Assembly (NCBI RefSeq): GCF_000473205.1
Contig: NZ_KI421507.1
Coordinates: 1,337,934-1,401,933, forward strand
From: Pseudophaeobacter arcticus DSM 23566
GTDB lineage: Bacteria > Pseudomonadota > Alphaproteobacteria > Rhodobacterales > Rhodobacteraceae
Direction of reading: 5' to 3'
Length of the DNA stretch: 64,000 bases
Positions 8,356-17,083 of the stretch are shown here, one piece after another. Made by a program: the position numbers and the translations under genes. Under the pieces are notes generated by a model. The model did no database searches, was not told the DNA's origin, and saw only the letters and a list, made by a program, of their open reading frames with translations. The stretch's first letter is position 1; the number at the start of each line of letters is the position of its first letter.

Positions 8356-8830
8356 GCGCTTAGTGGAAAGCCCCAACCGGTCTGGCGATGGAGAACACCG
8401 CGCCGAGATGCGAAAGGTGGTTGGCGACGGTTTGAGGCTGGACGCCGCTGTTCAGCTTTTCTTGCGTAAATTCGATGATGTCGGCGCTGGTTATCGCGTC
8501 ACAGTGTTGGTCCGCGATATCAAACGTCTTGATGCTCTTCAGAACTTGGGTCTTGGTCCGACCGATCTGTTTGTTGCTTTCTTGGACATACCTGTCGATG
8601 GCATCGGCCAAGGTCGGTGTCTTCTTGCTTTTCGGTTGAGTTTTGAGCGCATCAAGGGCACCGGGTCTCGCAAGGCTTTCTTCGCGGTTTTCAATCCACG
8701 CCGCAGCGGTTGATCTGCGCTCGAATGTCTGACTTTCGCGAAGTAATACTTTACCTTGCCGCATCACTGAGATTTGTGCGAGCCAAGCCATGGTGCCATT
8801 CTTGCGACGACGCCTTATGATGGTTCCCAT
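8342..8830 (-). pseudogene. Tyrosine recombinase (dusA-type integrase), 5' half only
   Basis: From the ATG at 8830 the first 150 residues match the N-terminal and SAM-like core-binding part of phage/island integrases: an Arg-rich MGTIIRRRRKNG start, then an ERRSTAAAW stretch and NHLSHLGAVFSIARP. After that point the frame is broken. Shifting by one base gives WGFPLS, as expected of intact relatives, and then the BON fragment begins. The whole catalytic domain (Arg, His-x-x-Arg, Tyr) is gone. Its position and orientation, starting about 110 bases upstream of dusA and pointing away, match integrases that insert elements into dusA. It cannot be functional. Confidence 0.85.
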
Positions 8831-8831
8831 G

Positions 8832-8873
8832 ATTTACAACATGGCCTTTCATTCTACATCACGTGTTGTAAAT
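8832..8873. repeat. 10-bp inverted repeat between integrase remnant and dusA
   Basis: ATTTACAACA at 8832-8841 is matched by its exact reverse complement TGTTGTAAAT at 8864-8873, with a 22-base spacer. A second short pair, CTACAT at 8854-8859 and ATGTAG at 8872-8877, is nested with it, and CACGTG sits between them. It lies directly upstream of the integrase start, where arm-type integrase or excisionase sites or the integrase operator are expected. Function is inferred. Confidence 0.5.
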
Positions 8874-8938
8874 GTAGCGGATAATGGGCCTAAATGGCAA
8901 GATATCGAACATAGACAAACCTGAGCAACCGGAGCTAA

Positions 8939-9952
8939 GTGTTGGAAAAGGCGATAAAATCACAGATTGGCGTAAGTGGCAGGTTATCTGTGGCTCCGAT
9001 GATGGAATGGACCGATCGCCATTGTCGCTATTTGCACCGTTTGCTCAGTCAGCAGACGCTGCTTTATACGGAAATGGTAACGGCGCCGGCTCTGGTGCGG
9101 GGCGGGGCTTTGCATTTGCTGGACTACAGCCCGGAGGAACACCCGGTTGCCTTGCAGCTTGGTGGCTCTGACCCGGTTGAACTGGGGCTGGCGGCTCAGC
9201 TGGGCGCGCGCGCGGGCTATGATGAAATCAATCTCAACTGCGGCTGTCCCAGTGATCGGGTGCAATCTGGTGCCTTTGGTGCGGTGTTGATGCAAAGCCC
9301 TGATCTCGTGGCAGAGTGTGTTGCTGAGATGCGGGCCAAGGTGGCGGTGGAGATCACGGTGAAATGCCGTATTGGAGTGGATGAGCAGGAACCGCGCGAC
9401 ATCTTGCCGGTGTTTTTGGAGAAAATTCGCGCCGCAGGTTGTCAGCGGGTGACCATTCATGCGCGCAAGGCCTGGCTCAAAGGGCTGTCCCCAAAGGAAA
9501 ACCGCGACATCCCGCCACTGGAGTATGACCTGGTGCACGAGATGAAGCGCGCCTTTGGCGATATGCACATCTCGCTGAATGGCGGCATTGCCACTTTGGA
9601 CGCGGCGCTTGACCATCTTGATCGGGGCCTTGACGGTGTCATGGTGGGGCGTGCGGCCTATCATCAGCCCAGCGATATCCTGGCCGCTGCGGATGCGCGG
9701 GTCTATGGTCGTGGCGAAGTGCGCGATCCCTTTGACGTGGTGCTGCAGATGCTGCCCTATATCGAAGAACAGATGGGGCAGGGCGCGCGGCTGCATCAGA
9801 TCAGCCGCCACATGCTGGGGCTTTTTTCCGGTCGCCCCGGTGCGCGGGCCTGGCGGCGCCTCTTGTCGGAAGGCGCAAGCCGGGCAGGCGCTGGCCCCGA
9901 GTTGGTGCTGCAAGCCATGCAACAGGTGCAAAACCCGCCAATCGCGGTCTGA
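8939..9952 (+). CDS. dusA: tRNA-dihydrouridine(20/20a) synthase DusA
   Basis: A 337-residue FMN enzyme that reduces uridine 20/20a in the D-loop of tRNA with NADPH. Landmarks are APMMEWTDRHCR near residue 19, the catalytic-cysteine loop LNCGCPSDRVQSGAFGA (Cys103), the TVKCRIG strand and the GGI and VGRAAY phosphate-binding turns. The chosen start is a GTG at 8939 with a GGAG site eight bases upstream. An island appears to have integrated at its 5' end, so the first codons and promoter may come from the element. This gene marks the left edge of core chromosome. Confidence 0.95.
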   Translation: MLEKAIKSQIGVSGRLSVAPMMEWTDRHCRYLHRLLSQQTLLYTEMVTAPALVRGGALHLLDYSPEEHPVALQLGGSDPVELGLAAQLGARAGYDEINLNCGCPSDRVQSGAFGAVLMQSPDLVAECVAEMRAKVAVEITVKCRIGVDEQEPRDILPVFLEKIRAAGCQRVTIHARKAWLKGLSPKENRDIPPLEYDLVHEMKRAFGDMHISLNGGIATLDAALDHLDRGLDGVMVGRAAYHQPSDILAAADARVYGRGEVRDPFDVVLQMLPYIEEQMGQGARLHQISRHMLGLFSGRPGARAWRRLLSEGASRAGAGPELVLQAMQQVQNPPIAV

Positions 9953-9985
9953 GGGGGGGCAACGATAAAGCGTCAGGCCAGCAGC

Positions 9986-10228
9986 CTAGCGTTTGAGCCG
10001 GGCCGTGCGTCCGCCCCGCCGTTTGGTCAGATTTTTTGCACGGGCAGGGAGCGCCTCCATGATTTCGGCGCGGGCCTCGTTAGACAGCTTGGACCATTGG
10101 CTGATTTCGTCGATCGAGCGATAACAGCCGGTACAGATGCGGGCCTCTGGGTGGACGACGCAGATATTGATGCAGGGCGATTGGATTTCATCCCGCTGCC
10201 AGACCTCTTTGCCGTTGCTCTTAGTCAT
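9986..10228 (-). CDS. DUF1289 family small cysteine-rich protein
   Basis: An 80-residue protein of the DUF1289 family, recognisable from SPCINICVVHP, the CTGCYRSIDEISQW block and a basic C-terminus. Four Cys residues suggest a small metal or iron-sulfur site, but the biochemical role is not established. It overlaps the end of ruvX by eight bases and is the last gene of the leftward ccmI-ruvX-DUF1289 set, an arrangement common in Rhodobacterales. Confidence 0.9.
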   Translation of the reverse strand: MTKSNGKEVWQRDEIQSPCINICVVHPEARICTGCYRSIDEISQWSKLSNEARAEIMEALPARAKNLTKRRGGRTARLKR

Positions 10229-10694
10229 TCTTCAGGTGCCTCATGCGGTCAAGTGCTCCCTGTAGGATATAGGACGCGGCCACGTGGTCGATAACCTCTG
10301 CGCGACGTTTGCGTGACGTATCTGCCTCTAACAGCGCTCTTTCAGCGGCGACGGTGCTCAATCTTTCATCCCAAAACCCGATGGGCAGCTCTGTCAGGCG
10401 CGACAGATTGCGGGCAAAAGCGCGGGTTTTTTGGCAGCGTGGCCCTTCCGAGCCGTCCATATTACGCGGCAGGCCAAGCACCAGCCCGCCGATCTCGCGC
10501 TTTTTGACGATCTCAAACAGGCGTTCTGCATCCAGGGTGAATTTTTTGCGCCGGATGGTTTCCAGCGGTGTCGCCACCGTGCCCATCCGATCAGAGATGG
10601 CGACACCCACGGTTTTGTCGCCAAAATCGAGACCCGCCAGCGAGGTGAAGCCAGGGGCGGCGGCGGCAAACTCTTCGAAGTCGTCGTAGATCAT
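10221..10694 (-). CDS. ruvX: Putative pre-16S rRNA nuclease / Holliday junction resolvase-like RuvX (YqgF)
   Basis: A 157-residue RNase H-fold protein. The first acidic residue lies in GLDFGDKTVGVAISD, the second in LVLGLPRNMDGSEG, and the third in WDERLSTVAAE. These match the YqgF/RuvX family, implicated in processing the 5' end of 16S rRNA in bacteria and originally annotated as a Holliday junction resolvase. Its ATG overlaps the ccmI stop by four bases and its end overlaps the DUF1289 gene, so the three are tightly coupled. Confidence 0.93.
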   Translation of the reverse strand: MIYDDFEEFAAAAPGFTSLAGLDFGDKTVGVAISDRMGTVATPLETIRRKKFTLDAERLFEIVKKREIGGLVLGLPRNMDGSEGPRCQKTRAFARNLSRLTELPIGFWDERLSTVAAERALLEADTSRKRRAEVIDHVAASYILQGALDRMRHLKND

Positions 10695-11938
10695 GGCTCC
10701 AGTCCTGCCATGGAGGCGGCCGATTCAAGCTGCGCCAGCGCCTCGGTATCGTCGGCAAAGCGGGTTTTGGCCTCGGCATAGATGGCCTTGGCACGGTCCT
10801 GTTCGCCCAGCACCCCCAGGGCGCCGATCAGCTGTGCCCATTCCGGCGCGGAGCCACCTTCGGTGGCCAGACGGTCAGAGAGGCGTGCAACCATGCCTCG
10901 GATCATCTCCTGGCGGCCCTCTGCGGTCATCTCCTGTGCCGCCTCTAGATCCTCGGCGTTGGGGCCGGCAAGGGCGGGGGCCTGTGCACCGGCAGCGCCA
11001 GGCGGAGAAATCGGGCTGTACTCAATACCGGCGCGGAAGGCCATGTCTTCGATCTGGGCTTCAATCCCATTGATCCAGGGCGCACCTTTGGGGCCTTGAC
11101 GCAGGGTGTCGACCCAGACCCTAAAGGCGATATCGGGGCGGTCCAGCTGCCCCTGGAGCAAGCCATAGTAATACCGGGCGGGGCCATTGCGGGGATCCAG
11201 CCGGAGCGTGTCGTCCAGCAGCTCTTCGGCTTCGGGGGAGACATATCCGCCCGCCGCCATGATCATCAGCTCCGCCAGCTCGCCATAGTCCTGGGGCTCT
11301 AGATCGCCGCTCATGATGCGGATGTAGTTCTGCTTGGCCTGATAGGCGGCAATGAAATTGCCCAGATTAGCCTCATGCTGCGCCAAAAGCGCCTGTCCCT
11401 GCGCGTCATCCGGGCGCTCACCTGCGGTTTGGCGCAGCTGCGCCACCAGATCGGCATAGCCCGGCTCCAGATTGGGGTTGGGCTGGGGCGGCACCTTGCT
11501 TTCGGCTTCGGCCTGTTTGGGGCGGGTCTGGGCGTAGTTGTCTGAGGCCTCAATGCGGGAGGCCAGCCCCATATCGCCGTATCCCGGCGCGCCAAGAAGG
11601 TTATAAAGCGCCAAAGTCCCGCCGATCAGCAGCGCCGCTGCCAGCACCACCGTGAGACGGCTCATCCCCTTGGGCTGGGGGCTGCCCGAGCTTTGCTTTT
11701 GCAACTGGGCGTCCGCAGCCAGAATACGGCGCGACACCTCGGTGCGCACACGCTGGGCATCGGAGTCGTTGATCACGCCACGCAGCAGATCCTTGTCGAC
11801 GTCGCTCAGTTGTTGGCGATAGACCCGCAGGTCATAGGCCGCCGGGGGTTCTGCCATGGAATGGGCCCGCAGCAGGATAAGCCCCAACAGAGCAGCCATT
11901 GCCAGGGCGACAAAGGAAATCAGGATCCAGAATACCAT
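10691..11938 (-). CDS. ccmI: Cytochrome c maturation protein CcmI
   Basis: A 415-residue membrane-anchored apocytochrome chaperone of System I cytochrome c biogenesis. It has an N-terminal helix (about residues 2-24), a cytoplasmic coil-like segment with YRQQLSDVDKDLLRGVI typical of CcmI, a second helix (about 93-113), and a periplasmic TPR region that holds apocytochrome c and hands it to CcmFH. The rest of the ccm genes are at 43,953-46,685. It is divergent from soxB across about 230 bases and heads the ccmI-ruvX-DUF1289 operon. Confidence 0.92.
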   Translation of the reverse strand: MVFWILISFVALAMAALLGLILLRAHSMAEPPAAYDLRVYRQQLSDVDKDLLRGVINDSDAQRVRTEVSRRILAADAQLQKQSSGSPQPKGMSRLTVVLAAALLIGGTLALYNLLGAPGYGDMGLASRIEASDNYAQTRPKQAEAESKVPPQPNPNLEPGYADLVAQLRQTAGERPDDAQGQALLAQHEANLGNFIAAYQAKQNYIRIMSGDLEPQDYGELAELMIMAAGGYVSPEAEELLDDTLRLDPRNGPARYYYGLLQGQLDRPDIAFRVWVDTLRQGPKGAPWINGIEAQIEDMAFRAGIEYSPISPPGAAGAQAPALAGPNAEDLEAAQEMTAEGRQEMIRGMVARLSDRLATEGGSAPEWAQLIGALGVLGEQDRAKAIYAEAKTRFADDTEALAQLESAASMAGLEP

Positions 11939-12066
11939 AGTGAAGCTGCCTCTTTGGTCTCAGATATTGGGCCGGGTCGCCGCTAGCCCCCGTCTACAGG
12001 GGCGGGGCACAGGAAAAAAGACCTATCTGGCCGATTGCGGGCGCCTGCCCGTCGCTGGTGCGATTG

Positions 12067-12097
12067 GTCGCATGTCGCAAGAGTGCAAAAATGCGAC
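12067..12097. promoter_or_regulatory. Inverted repeat upstream of soxB, candidate operator
   Basis: GTCGCAT at 12067-12073 is matched by ATGCGAC at 12091-12097 with a 17-base spacer. GTCGCA is repeated directly at 12074-12079. It lies about 70 bases before the soxB start in the ccmI-soxB divergent region. A binding site for a regulator of sarcosine or glycine betaine catabolism is a reasonable guess. No such regulator gene is nearby. Confidence 0.35.
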
Positions 12098-12167
12098 GAT
12101 AAACGGCGCCGGGCAGGCCGGGCTCTGGGGCATACCTGTTAACAGTCTCGAACCATCGGATTCGCAC

Positions 12168-13412
12168 ATGAAACGCTATTCAGCCTTTGCTGTCGCGCGG
12201 GAAGCCCTGCGCTATCATACCGGATGGGAGCGCGCCTGGCGCTCGCCGGAACCCAAACGCCACTACGATGTGATCATCGTCGGGGCCGGGGGCCATGGTC
12301 TGGCCACCGCCTACTATCTTGGCAAGAATTTCGGCATCACCAATGTCGCGATTATTGAAAAGGGTTGGCTGGGCGGCGGCAATACCGGTCGGAATACCAC
12401 CATCATCCGCTCGAACTATTTGCAGGATCCGTCGGCTGCGATCTATGAAAAGGCGCGTAGCCTTTATGAAACCATGTCGCAGGATCTGAACTACAACGTG
12501 ATGTTCAGCCCCCGTGGCGTCATCATGCTGGCGCAGACCGAGCATGAGATCCGTGGTTACAAGCGCACCGCCCATGCCAATGCGCTGCAGGGGGTTCAGA
12601 CCGAATGGATCTCGCCGGAGCGGGTCAAGGAAATTGTGCCGATCATCAACCTGCATGGTCCGCGCTACCCTGTCCTGGGTGGACTGTTTCAGGAACGCGG
12701 CGGCACCGCCCGTCACGATGCGGTGGCCTGGGGCTATGCGCGTGCCTGTTCCGACATGGGCATGGACATCATCCAGCAATGCGAAGTCACTGGTGTGCGG
12801 GTTGAAAACGGCCGTGTTGCCGGGGTCGAGACCTCCAAAGGTCCGATTGATTGCGACAAGATGGGTATGGTTGTTGCCGGCAATGCCTCGCATCTCTCTG
12901 AGATGGCAGGCTTCCGTCTGCCAATGGAATCTGTGGCGCTGCAGGCGCTGGTCTCTGAGCCGATCAAACCCTGCATGGATGTGGTTGTGATGGCCAATAC
13001 CGTGCATGGCTACATGTCCCAGTCCGACAAGGGCGAGATGGTGATTGGCGGCGGTACCGATGCCGCCAACAACTACACCCAGCGTGGCAGCTTCCACCAT
13101 ATCGAGGAAACCGTGCGCGCCCTGGTCGAGACCTTCCCGATGGTCAGCCGCCTGAAGATGCTGCGCCAGTGGGGCGGTATCGTCGATGTGACCGGTGACC
13201 GCTCGCCGCTGATCTCCAAAACCCCGGTGGACAATTGCTTTATCAACTGTGGTTGGGGCACCGGTGGTTTCAAGTCGATCCCTGGATCCGGCTGGGCCAT
13301 GGCCGAGCTGATGGCCACGGGCCATTCGCCGCTGACCGAGGAATTCTCGATCAACCGCTTCAAAGAAGGCAAGTTCATCGACGAGAGCGTCGCCGCTGGT
13401 GTGGCACACTGA
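12168..13412 (+). CDS. soxB: Sarcosine oxidase beta subunit
   Basis: A 414-residue FAD/FMN-binding subunit of the cytoplasmic heterotetrameric sarcosine oxidase, which demethylates sarcosine to glycine with O2 and tetrahydrofolate. The dinucleotide-binding motif GAGGHGLATAYYLGK lies near residue 45. NTGRNTTIIRSNY and the C-terminal GWGTGGFKSIPGSG are characteristic of SoxB and bind FAD and FMN. The frame is open upstream to 11856, but the ATG at 12168 (MKRYSAFAVAREAL) matches the family start. The ribosome site is weak. First gene of the operon; its stop overlaps the next ATG (TGATG). Confidence 0.96.
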   Translation: MKRYSAFAVAREALRYHTGWERAWRSPEPKRHYDVIIVGAGGHGLATAYYLGKNFGITNVAIIEKGWLGGGNTGRNTTIIRSNYLQDPSAAIYEKARSLYETMSQDLNYNVMFSPRGVIMLAQTEHEIRGYKRTAHANALQGVQTEWISPERVKEIVPIINLHGPRYPVLGGLFQERGGTARHDAVAWGYARACSDMGMDIIQQCEVTGVRVENGRVAGVETSKGPIDCDKMGMVVAGNASHLSEMAGFRLPMESVALQALVSEPIKPCMDVVVMANTVHGYMSQSDKGEMVIGGGTDAANNYTQRGSFHHIEETVRALVETFPMVSRLKMLRQWGGIVDVTGDRSPLISKTPVDNCFINCGWGTGGFKSIPGSGWAMAELMATGHSPLTEEFSINRFKEGKFIDESVAAGVAH

Positions 13413-13663
13413 TGAAGAAACTGTGCGGTTACACATTTTGCCTACTAGGGGGGCTAGTAATGTTGTTCGCTTTCGGAGACTGGCTAACCGCCGACTATCC
13501 GGAAATGAACCCATTTCGCTTTCTGGGGCAGTTTGAAGGTGGAGTAATCGCGATTTTGCAAACTCAGTTGATCTGGCTTCGAGTAGCCATTGTCGGGACT
13601 TTGGGGATGTTGCTTTTCCAAATCGGACGGTCGCTGATCAACAATGAAACGGGAGAGCAATAA
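13412..13663 (+). CDS. Small two-helix membrane protein inside the sox operon (83 aa)
   Basis: An 83-residue protein with two predicted membrane helices: residues 5-22 (GYTFCLLGGLVMLFAF) and about 56-70 (LRVAIVGTLGMLLF). I do not recognise a family. The ATG overlaps the soxB stop (TGATG) and the TAA overlaps the soxD ATG (TAATG), so it is stitched into the operon at both ends and should be translated by reinitiation. Its base use looks less GC-biased than its neighbours. Sarcosine oxidase is soluble and the usual operon is B-D-A-G with no such gene. It could have been inserted recently or could have a membrane-linked accessory role. Confidence 0.7.
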   Translation: MKKLCGYTFCLLGGLVMLFAFGDWLTADYPEMNPFRFLGQFEGGVIAILQTQLIWLRVAIVGTLGMLLFQIGRSLINNETGEQ

Positions 13664-14004
13664 TGCTGATCCTTGAATGCCCTTATTGTGGCGTCAAAGC
13701 TGAAGAAACCGAACTGGGCGCCGGTGGCGAAGCGCATCTGAAGCGTTTTGGCCCTGGCTCGGACGATGACCAGTTCCATGATTATCTGTTCATGCGCGAA
13801 AACCCCAAGGGGGTGCATTTTGAACGCTGGCGCCATGCCAATGGCTGCGGCAAGTGGTTCCATGCCGCGCGCTGCACCATGACCATGGAGGTCTTTGGCA
13901 CCTATAGCGCCCAGACCTATGAGCCGCCGCAGGAGATCAAGGACAAGATCACCGCAAAACGTCCCGGCTGGAGCTGGCGCGAATTCTCGGATGCCTCCGA
14001 ATGA
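13663..14004 (+). CDS. soxD: Sarcosine oxidase delta subunit
   Basis: A 113-residue zinc-binding structural subunit of heterotetrameric sarcosine oxidase. The N-terminal ECPYCGVKAEETE and the GCGKWFHAARC block give the Cys/His zinc site. FHDYLFMRENPKGVHFERW is typical of SoxD. Its ATG overlaps the TAA of the small membrane protein by one base, and soxA starts 46 bases later. Confidence 0.95.
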   Translation: MLILECPYCGVKAEETELGAGGEAHLKRFGPGSDDDQFHDYLFMRENPKGVHFERWRHANGCGKWFHAARCTMTMEVFGTYSAQTYEPPQEIKDKITAKRPGWSWREFSDASE

Positions 14005-14050
14005 TCCGCCTTGCTGAAACATTTGCCTTTACTTTGAGAGGTCTGACCAC

Positions 14051-17000
14051 ATGAGCACGCGTCTCGCCAAACAGGGCCGGCTGATTGACCGGTCAAAACA
14101 GATCGAGTTTACCTTCAACGGCAAACGTATGCAGGGCTATGCGGGCGACAGTCTTGCCTCGGCGCTGCTGGCCAATGATCAGGTGATGATGGGTCGGTCG
14201 TTCAAATACCACCGCCCGCGCGGCGTTATCGCGGCGGGTTCGGAAGAGCCCAATGCGCTGATGCAGCTGGGCACTGGTGATCGCTACGAGCCCAACCAGC
14301 GCGCCACCACCACCGAGCTGTTCTCGGGTCTGACGGCGCAGTCGCAGAACCACTGGCCCAGCCTGGAATTTGACGTTCTGTCGATCAACAACAAGCTGTC
14401 GCGCTTTTTGACGGCAGGTTTCTACTACAAGATGTTCATCCACCCGCGTCCGCTGTGGAAACATGTCTACGAGCCGATCATTCGCAAATCTGCCGGTCTG
14501 GGCGCCGCGCCTGAGGCAGAGCTGAAAGACGCAGACACCTACGAGCATTTTTACTTTTTTGCCGATGTGGTTGTGGTTGGCGGCGGTGTCGCCGGCTTGC
14601 AGGCTGCCAAGGCGGCGGCGGCCAGCGGTGCCAAGGTGCTGGTGCTGGAACAAAACAGCTATTGGGGCGGACGTGCGCCAGTGGATGGCGGAACCATTGA
14701 TGGGGATGCGCCGGAAGCCTGGGTTGAAAAGACCCTGGCCGAGCTGCGGGCGATGGAAAACGTCACCCTGCGCGACCGCTGCATGGCCTCTGGCGTCTAT
14801 GACCACGGCTATGTGCTGGGCTATGAGCGTCTGACCGATCACGTGCCCGGACAGGGTGGCCCGCGCCACCGTCTGTGGCGGATCCGTGCCAAACAGATCA
14901 TCACCGCCTCTGGCGCCATTGAACGCCCGCTGTCCTTTGCCGGCAACGATGTGCCCGGCGTGATGCTGGCGGCCTCGATGCGCGACTATGTGGTGAACTG
15001 GGGCGTGAACCCAGGCCAGAAGGTCGTGGTTGCCACCAATAATGACGATGCCTATCGCACCGCGCTGGTCCTGCATGAGGCAGGTGTCGAAGTGGTGCGG
15101 GTGGTTGATGCCCGCGATACCGGCGGCGGCGCCCTGATGGAGGCCGTGCGCGAAAAAGGTATCCGGGTTGAACTGGGCCGCGCCATTGCCCGCGTCAAGG
15201 ATGGCCCCCGGGTCACCAAGGTCGCCATCTGTGCTCAAAACGGCGAAGGCGGCGCTCAGGAAGAGATCGAGGCCGATGCCGTTGCCATGTCCGGTGGTTG
15301 GTCGCCTGTGGTGCACCTGTGGTCGCACTGCGGTGGCAAGCTGACCTGGGACAAGGAAAACGCTTTCTTCCGTCCCGATCCCACCCGTCCGCCGCTTGGC
15401 GACAATGGTGCAGGCTTTGTGATTGCCGCAGGCTCCGCCAATGGCAATCTGGGCCTTGGCGCCACGTTGGAAGATGCAGCAGCCGCTGGCGCGCAGGCGG
15501 GGGAAGCCGCTGGCTTCCCAGCCAAAACAGTCGCCGCCTCCAAGGGGATCTCGGAAGATGAGAGCCTGATGGAGCCGGTCTGGCTGATGCCCGCCAAGGC
15601 GGATATCAAGCTGCGGATGAAAACCTGGCTCGACTATCAGAACGACGTCAAGGTTTCCGACGTGCAGCTGGCGGCCCGTGAAGGCTATGAAAGCGTTGAA
15701 CACACCAAGCGCTACACCACGCTGGGCATGGCAACCGATCAGGGTAAGCTGTCCAATATCAATGGGCTGGCCATTCTGGCGGATAGCCTGAATGCAGAAA
15801 TCCCGCAGGTTGGCACCACCACCTTCCGTCCGCCCTATCACCCCATCTCGATGGGCGCGATTGGCGGCGAGGCCCGTGGCGAGATCTTCCAGCCGGTGCG
15901 CAAGACACCGATCTATGACTGGAACGATGCCAATGGCGCGGATTGGGAGCCGGTGGGTCAGTGGCGCCGTCCATTTGCCTATACCCGCAGCGGTGAAAGC
16001 CGCCATGACGCGGTCAATCGCGAGGTCAAGAACACCCGTGAGAACCTTGGTGTGCTGGACGCGTCAACCCTGGGCAAGCTGATTGTCAAAGGCCCGGATG
16101 CAGGCAAGTTCCTGGACATGATGTATACCAACATGATGTCGACCCTGAAGGTGGGCAAATGCCGCTATGGCTTGATGTGTTCGGAAAATGGCTTCCTGTC
16201 TGATGATGGCGTTGTTGCCCGCATCGACGAGGACACATGGCTGTGCCACACCACCACTGGCGGCGCCGAAAGCATCCATGGCCACATGGAAGAATGGCTG
16301 CAGACTGAATGGTGGGACTGGAAAGTCTATGTCGCCAATGTGACCGAGCAATACGCCCAGGTTGCGGTTGTTGGCCCCAACGCCCGCAAGGTACTGGAAA
16401 AGCTGAACGCTCAGGCTGGTGGCGGCATGGATCTCAGCAAGGAAGCACTGCCCTTCATGGAGTGGCGTGACGGCCAGATCGGTGGCTTTAATGCCCGCGC
16501 CTATCGGATCTCATTCTCGGGTGAGCTGTCCTATGAGATCGCGGTTGCAGCCTCTGAGGGGCAGGCGTTCTGGGACGCGCTGATGGAGGCCGGCAAGGAA
16601 TTCAATGTCATGCCCTATGGCACGGAAACCCTGCACATCCTGCGGGCCGAGAAGGGCTTTATCATGATCGGGGATGAGACCGACGGAACTGTTATTCCGC
16701 AGGATCTCAACTTGCAGTGGGCCTTGTCCAAGAAGAAGGAAGACTACCTGGGCAAACGCGCCCATCTGCGCTCGCATATGGCAGATCCTGACCGCTGGAA
16801 ATTGGTTGGTCTGGAGACTGTTGATGGCTCGGTGCTGCCCGATGGCGCCTATGCCCGGGGCAATGGCATCAACGCCAATGGACAGCAGATCGTGATTGGC
16901 CGGGTGACCTCGACCTATTATTCCGCAACGCTGGAGCGTGGCATTGCCATGGGTCTGGTCAAGCACGGACCAAAACGCATGGGCGAAGTGATCGAGTTCC

Positions 17001-17083
17001 CCGGAACCGATGGCAAGATCTACAAAGCCAAGATTGTTGACCCGGTCTTCTATGACAAGGAAGGGGAAAAGCAGAATGTCTAA
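14051..17083 (+). CDS. soxA: Sarcosine oxidase alpha subunit
   Basis: A 1010-residue catalytic and NAD+-binding subunit. The N-terminal part (about residues 10-100) is the ferredoxin-like Fer2_4 region with FKYHRPRGVIAAGSEEPNA. A dinucleotide-binding domain follows from about 170 (VVVVGGGVAGLQAAKAAAASG). The C-terminal 380 residues form the folate-binding GcvT-like aminomethyltransferase domain, which passes the methyl group to tetrahydrofolate to give 5,10-methylene-THF. Length is normal for the family. It overlaps soxG by eight bases. Confidence 0.97.
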   Translation: MSTRLAKQGRLIDRSKQIEFTFNGKRMQGYAGDSLASALLANDQVMMGRSFKYHRPRGVIAAGSEEPNALMQLGTGDRYEPNQRATTTELFSGLTAQSQNHWPSLEFDVLSINNKLSRFLTAGFYYKMFIHPRPLWKHVYEPIIRKSAGLGAAPEAELKDADTYEHFYFFADVVVVGGGVAGLQAAKAAAASGAKVLVLEQNSYWGGRAPVDGGTIDGDAPEAWVEKTLAELRAMENVTLRDRCMASGVYDHGYVLGYERLTDHVPGQGGPRHRLWRIRAKQIITASGAIERPLSFAGNDVPGVMLAASMRDYVVNWGVNPGQKVVVATNNDDAYRTALVLHEAGVEVVRVVDARDTGGGALMEAVREKGIRVELGRAIARVKDGPRVTKVAICAQNGEGGAQEEIEADAVAMSGGWSPVVHLWSHCGGKLTWDKENAFFRPDPTRPPLGDNGAGFVIAAGSANGNLGLGATLEDAAAAGAQAGEAAGFPAKTVAASKGISEDESLMEPVWLMPAKADIKLRMKTWLDYQNDVKVSDVQLAAREGYESVEHTKRYTTLGMATDQGKLSNINGLAILADSLNAEIPQVGTTTFRPPYHPISMGAIGGEARGEIFQPVRKTPIYDWNDANGADWEPVGQWRRPFAYTRSGESRHDAVNREVKNTRENLGVLDASTLGKLIVKGPDAGKFLDMMYTNMMSTLKVGKCRYGLMCSENGFLSDDGVVARIDEDTWLCHTTTGGAESIHGHMEEWLQTEWWDWKVYVANVTEQYAQVAVVGPNARKVLEKLNAQAGGGMDLSKEALPFMEWRDGQIGGFNARAYRISFSGELSYEIAVAASEGQAFWDALMEAGKEFNVMPYGTETLHILRAEKGFIMIGDETDGTVIPQDLNLQWALSKKKEDYLGKRAHLRSHMADPDRWKLVGLETVDGSVLPDGAYARGNGINANGQQIVIGRVTSTYYSATLERGIAMGLVKHGPKRMGEVIEFPGTDGKIYKAKIVDPVFYDKEGEKQNV

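Noticed and set aside
8939..9952. tRNA gene as the island target
   Set aside because: No cloverleaf was seen near the integrase remnant; dusA itself fits the target.
12180..13514. 444-codon open frame antisense to soxB
   Set aside because: It is the complement of a well-supported gene with high GC at third positions; no family features.
14093..16006. 637-codon open frame antisense to soxA
   Set aside because: It lies wholly inside soxA on the other strand; composition is rich in His, Gly, Arg and Gln as expected from the complement of a GC-rich gene, and no motif or ribosome site is seen.
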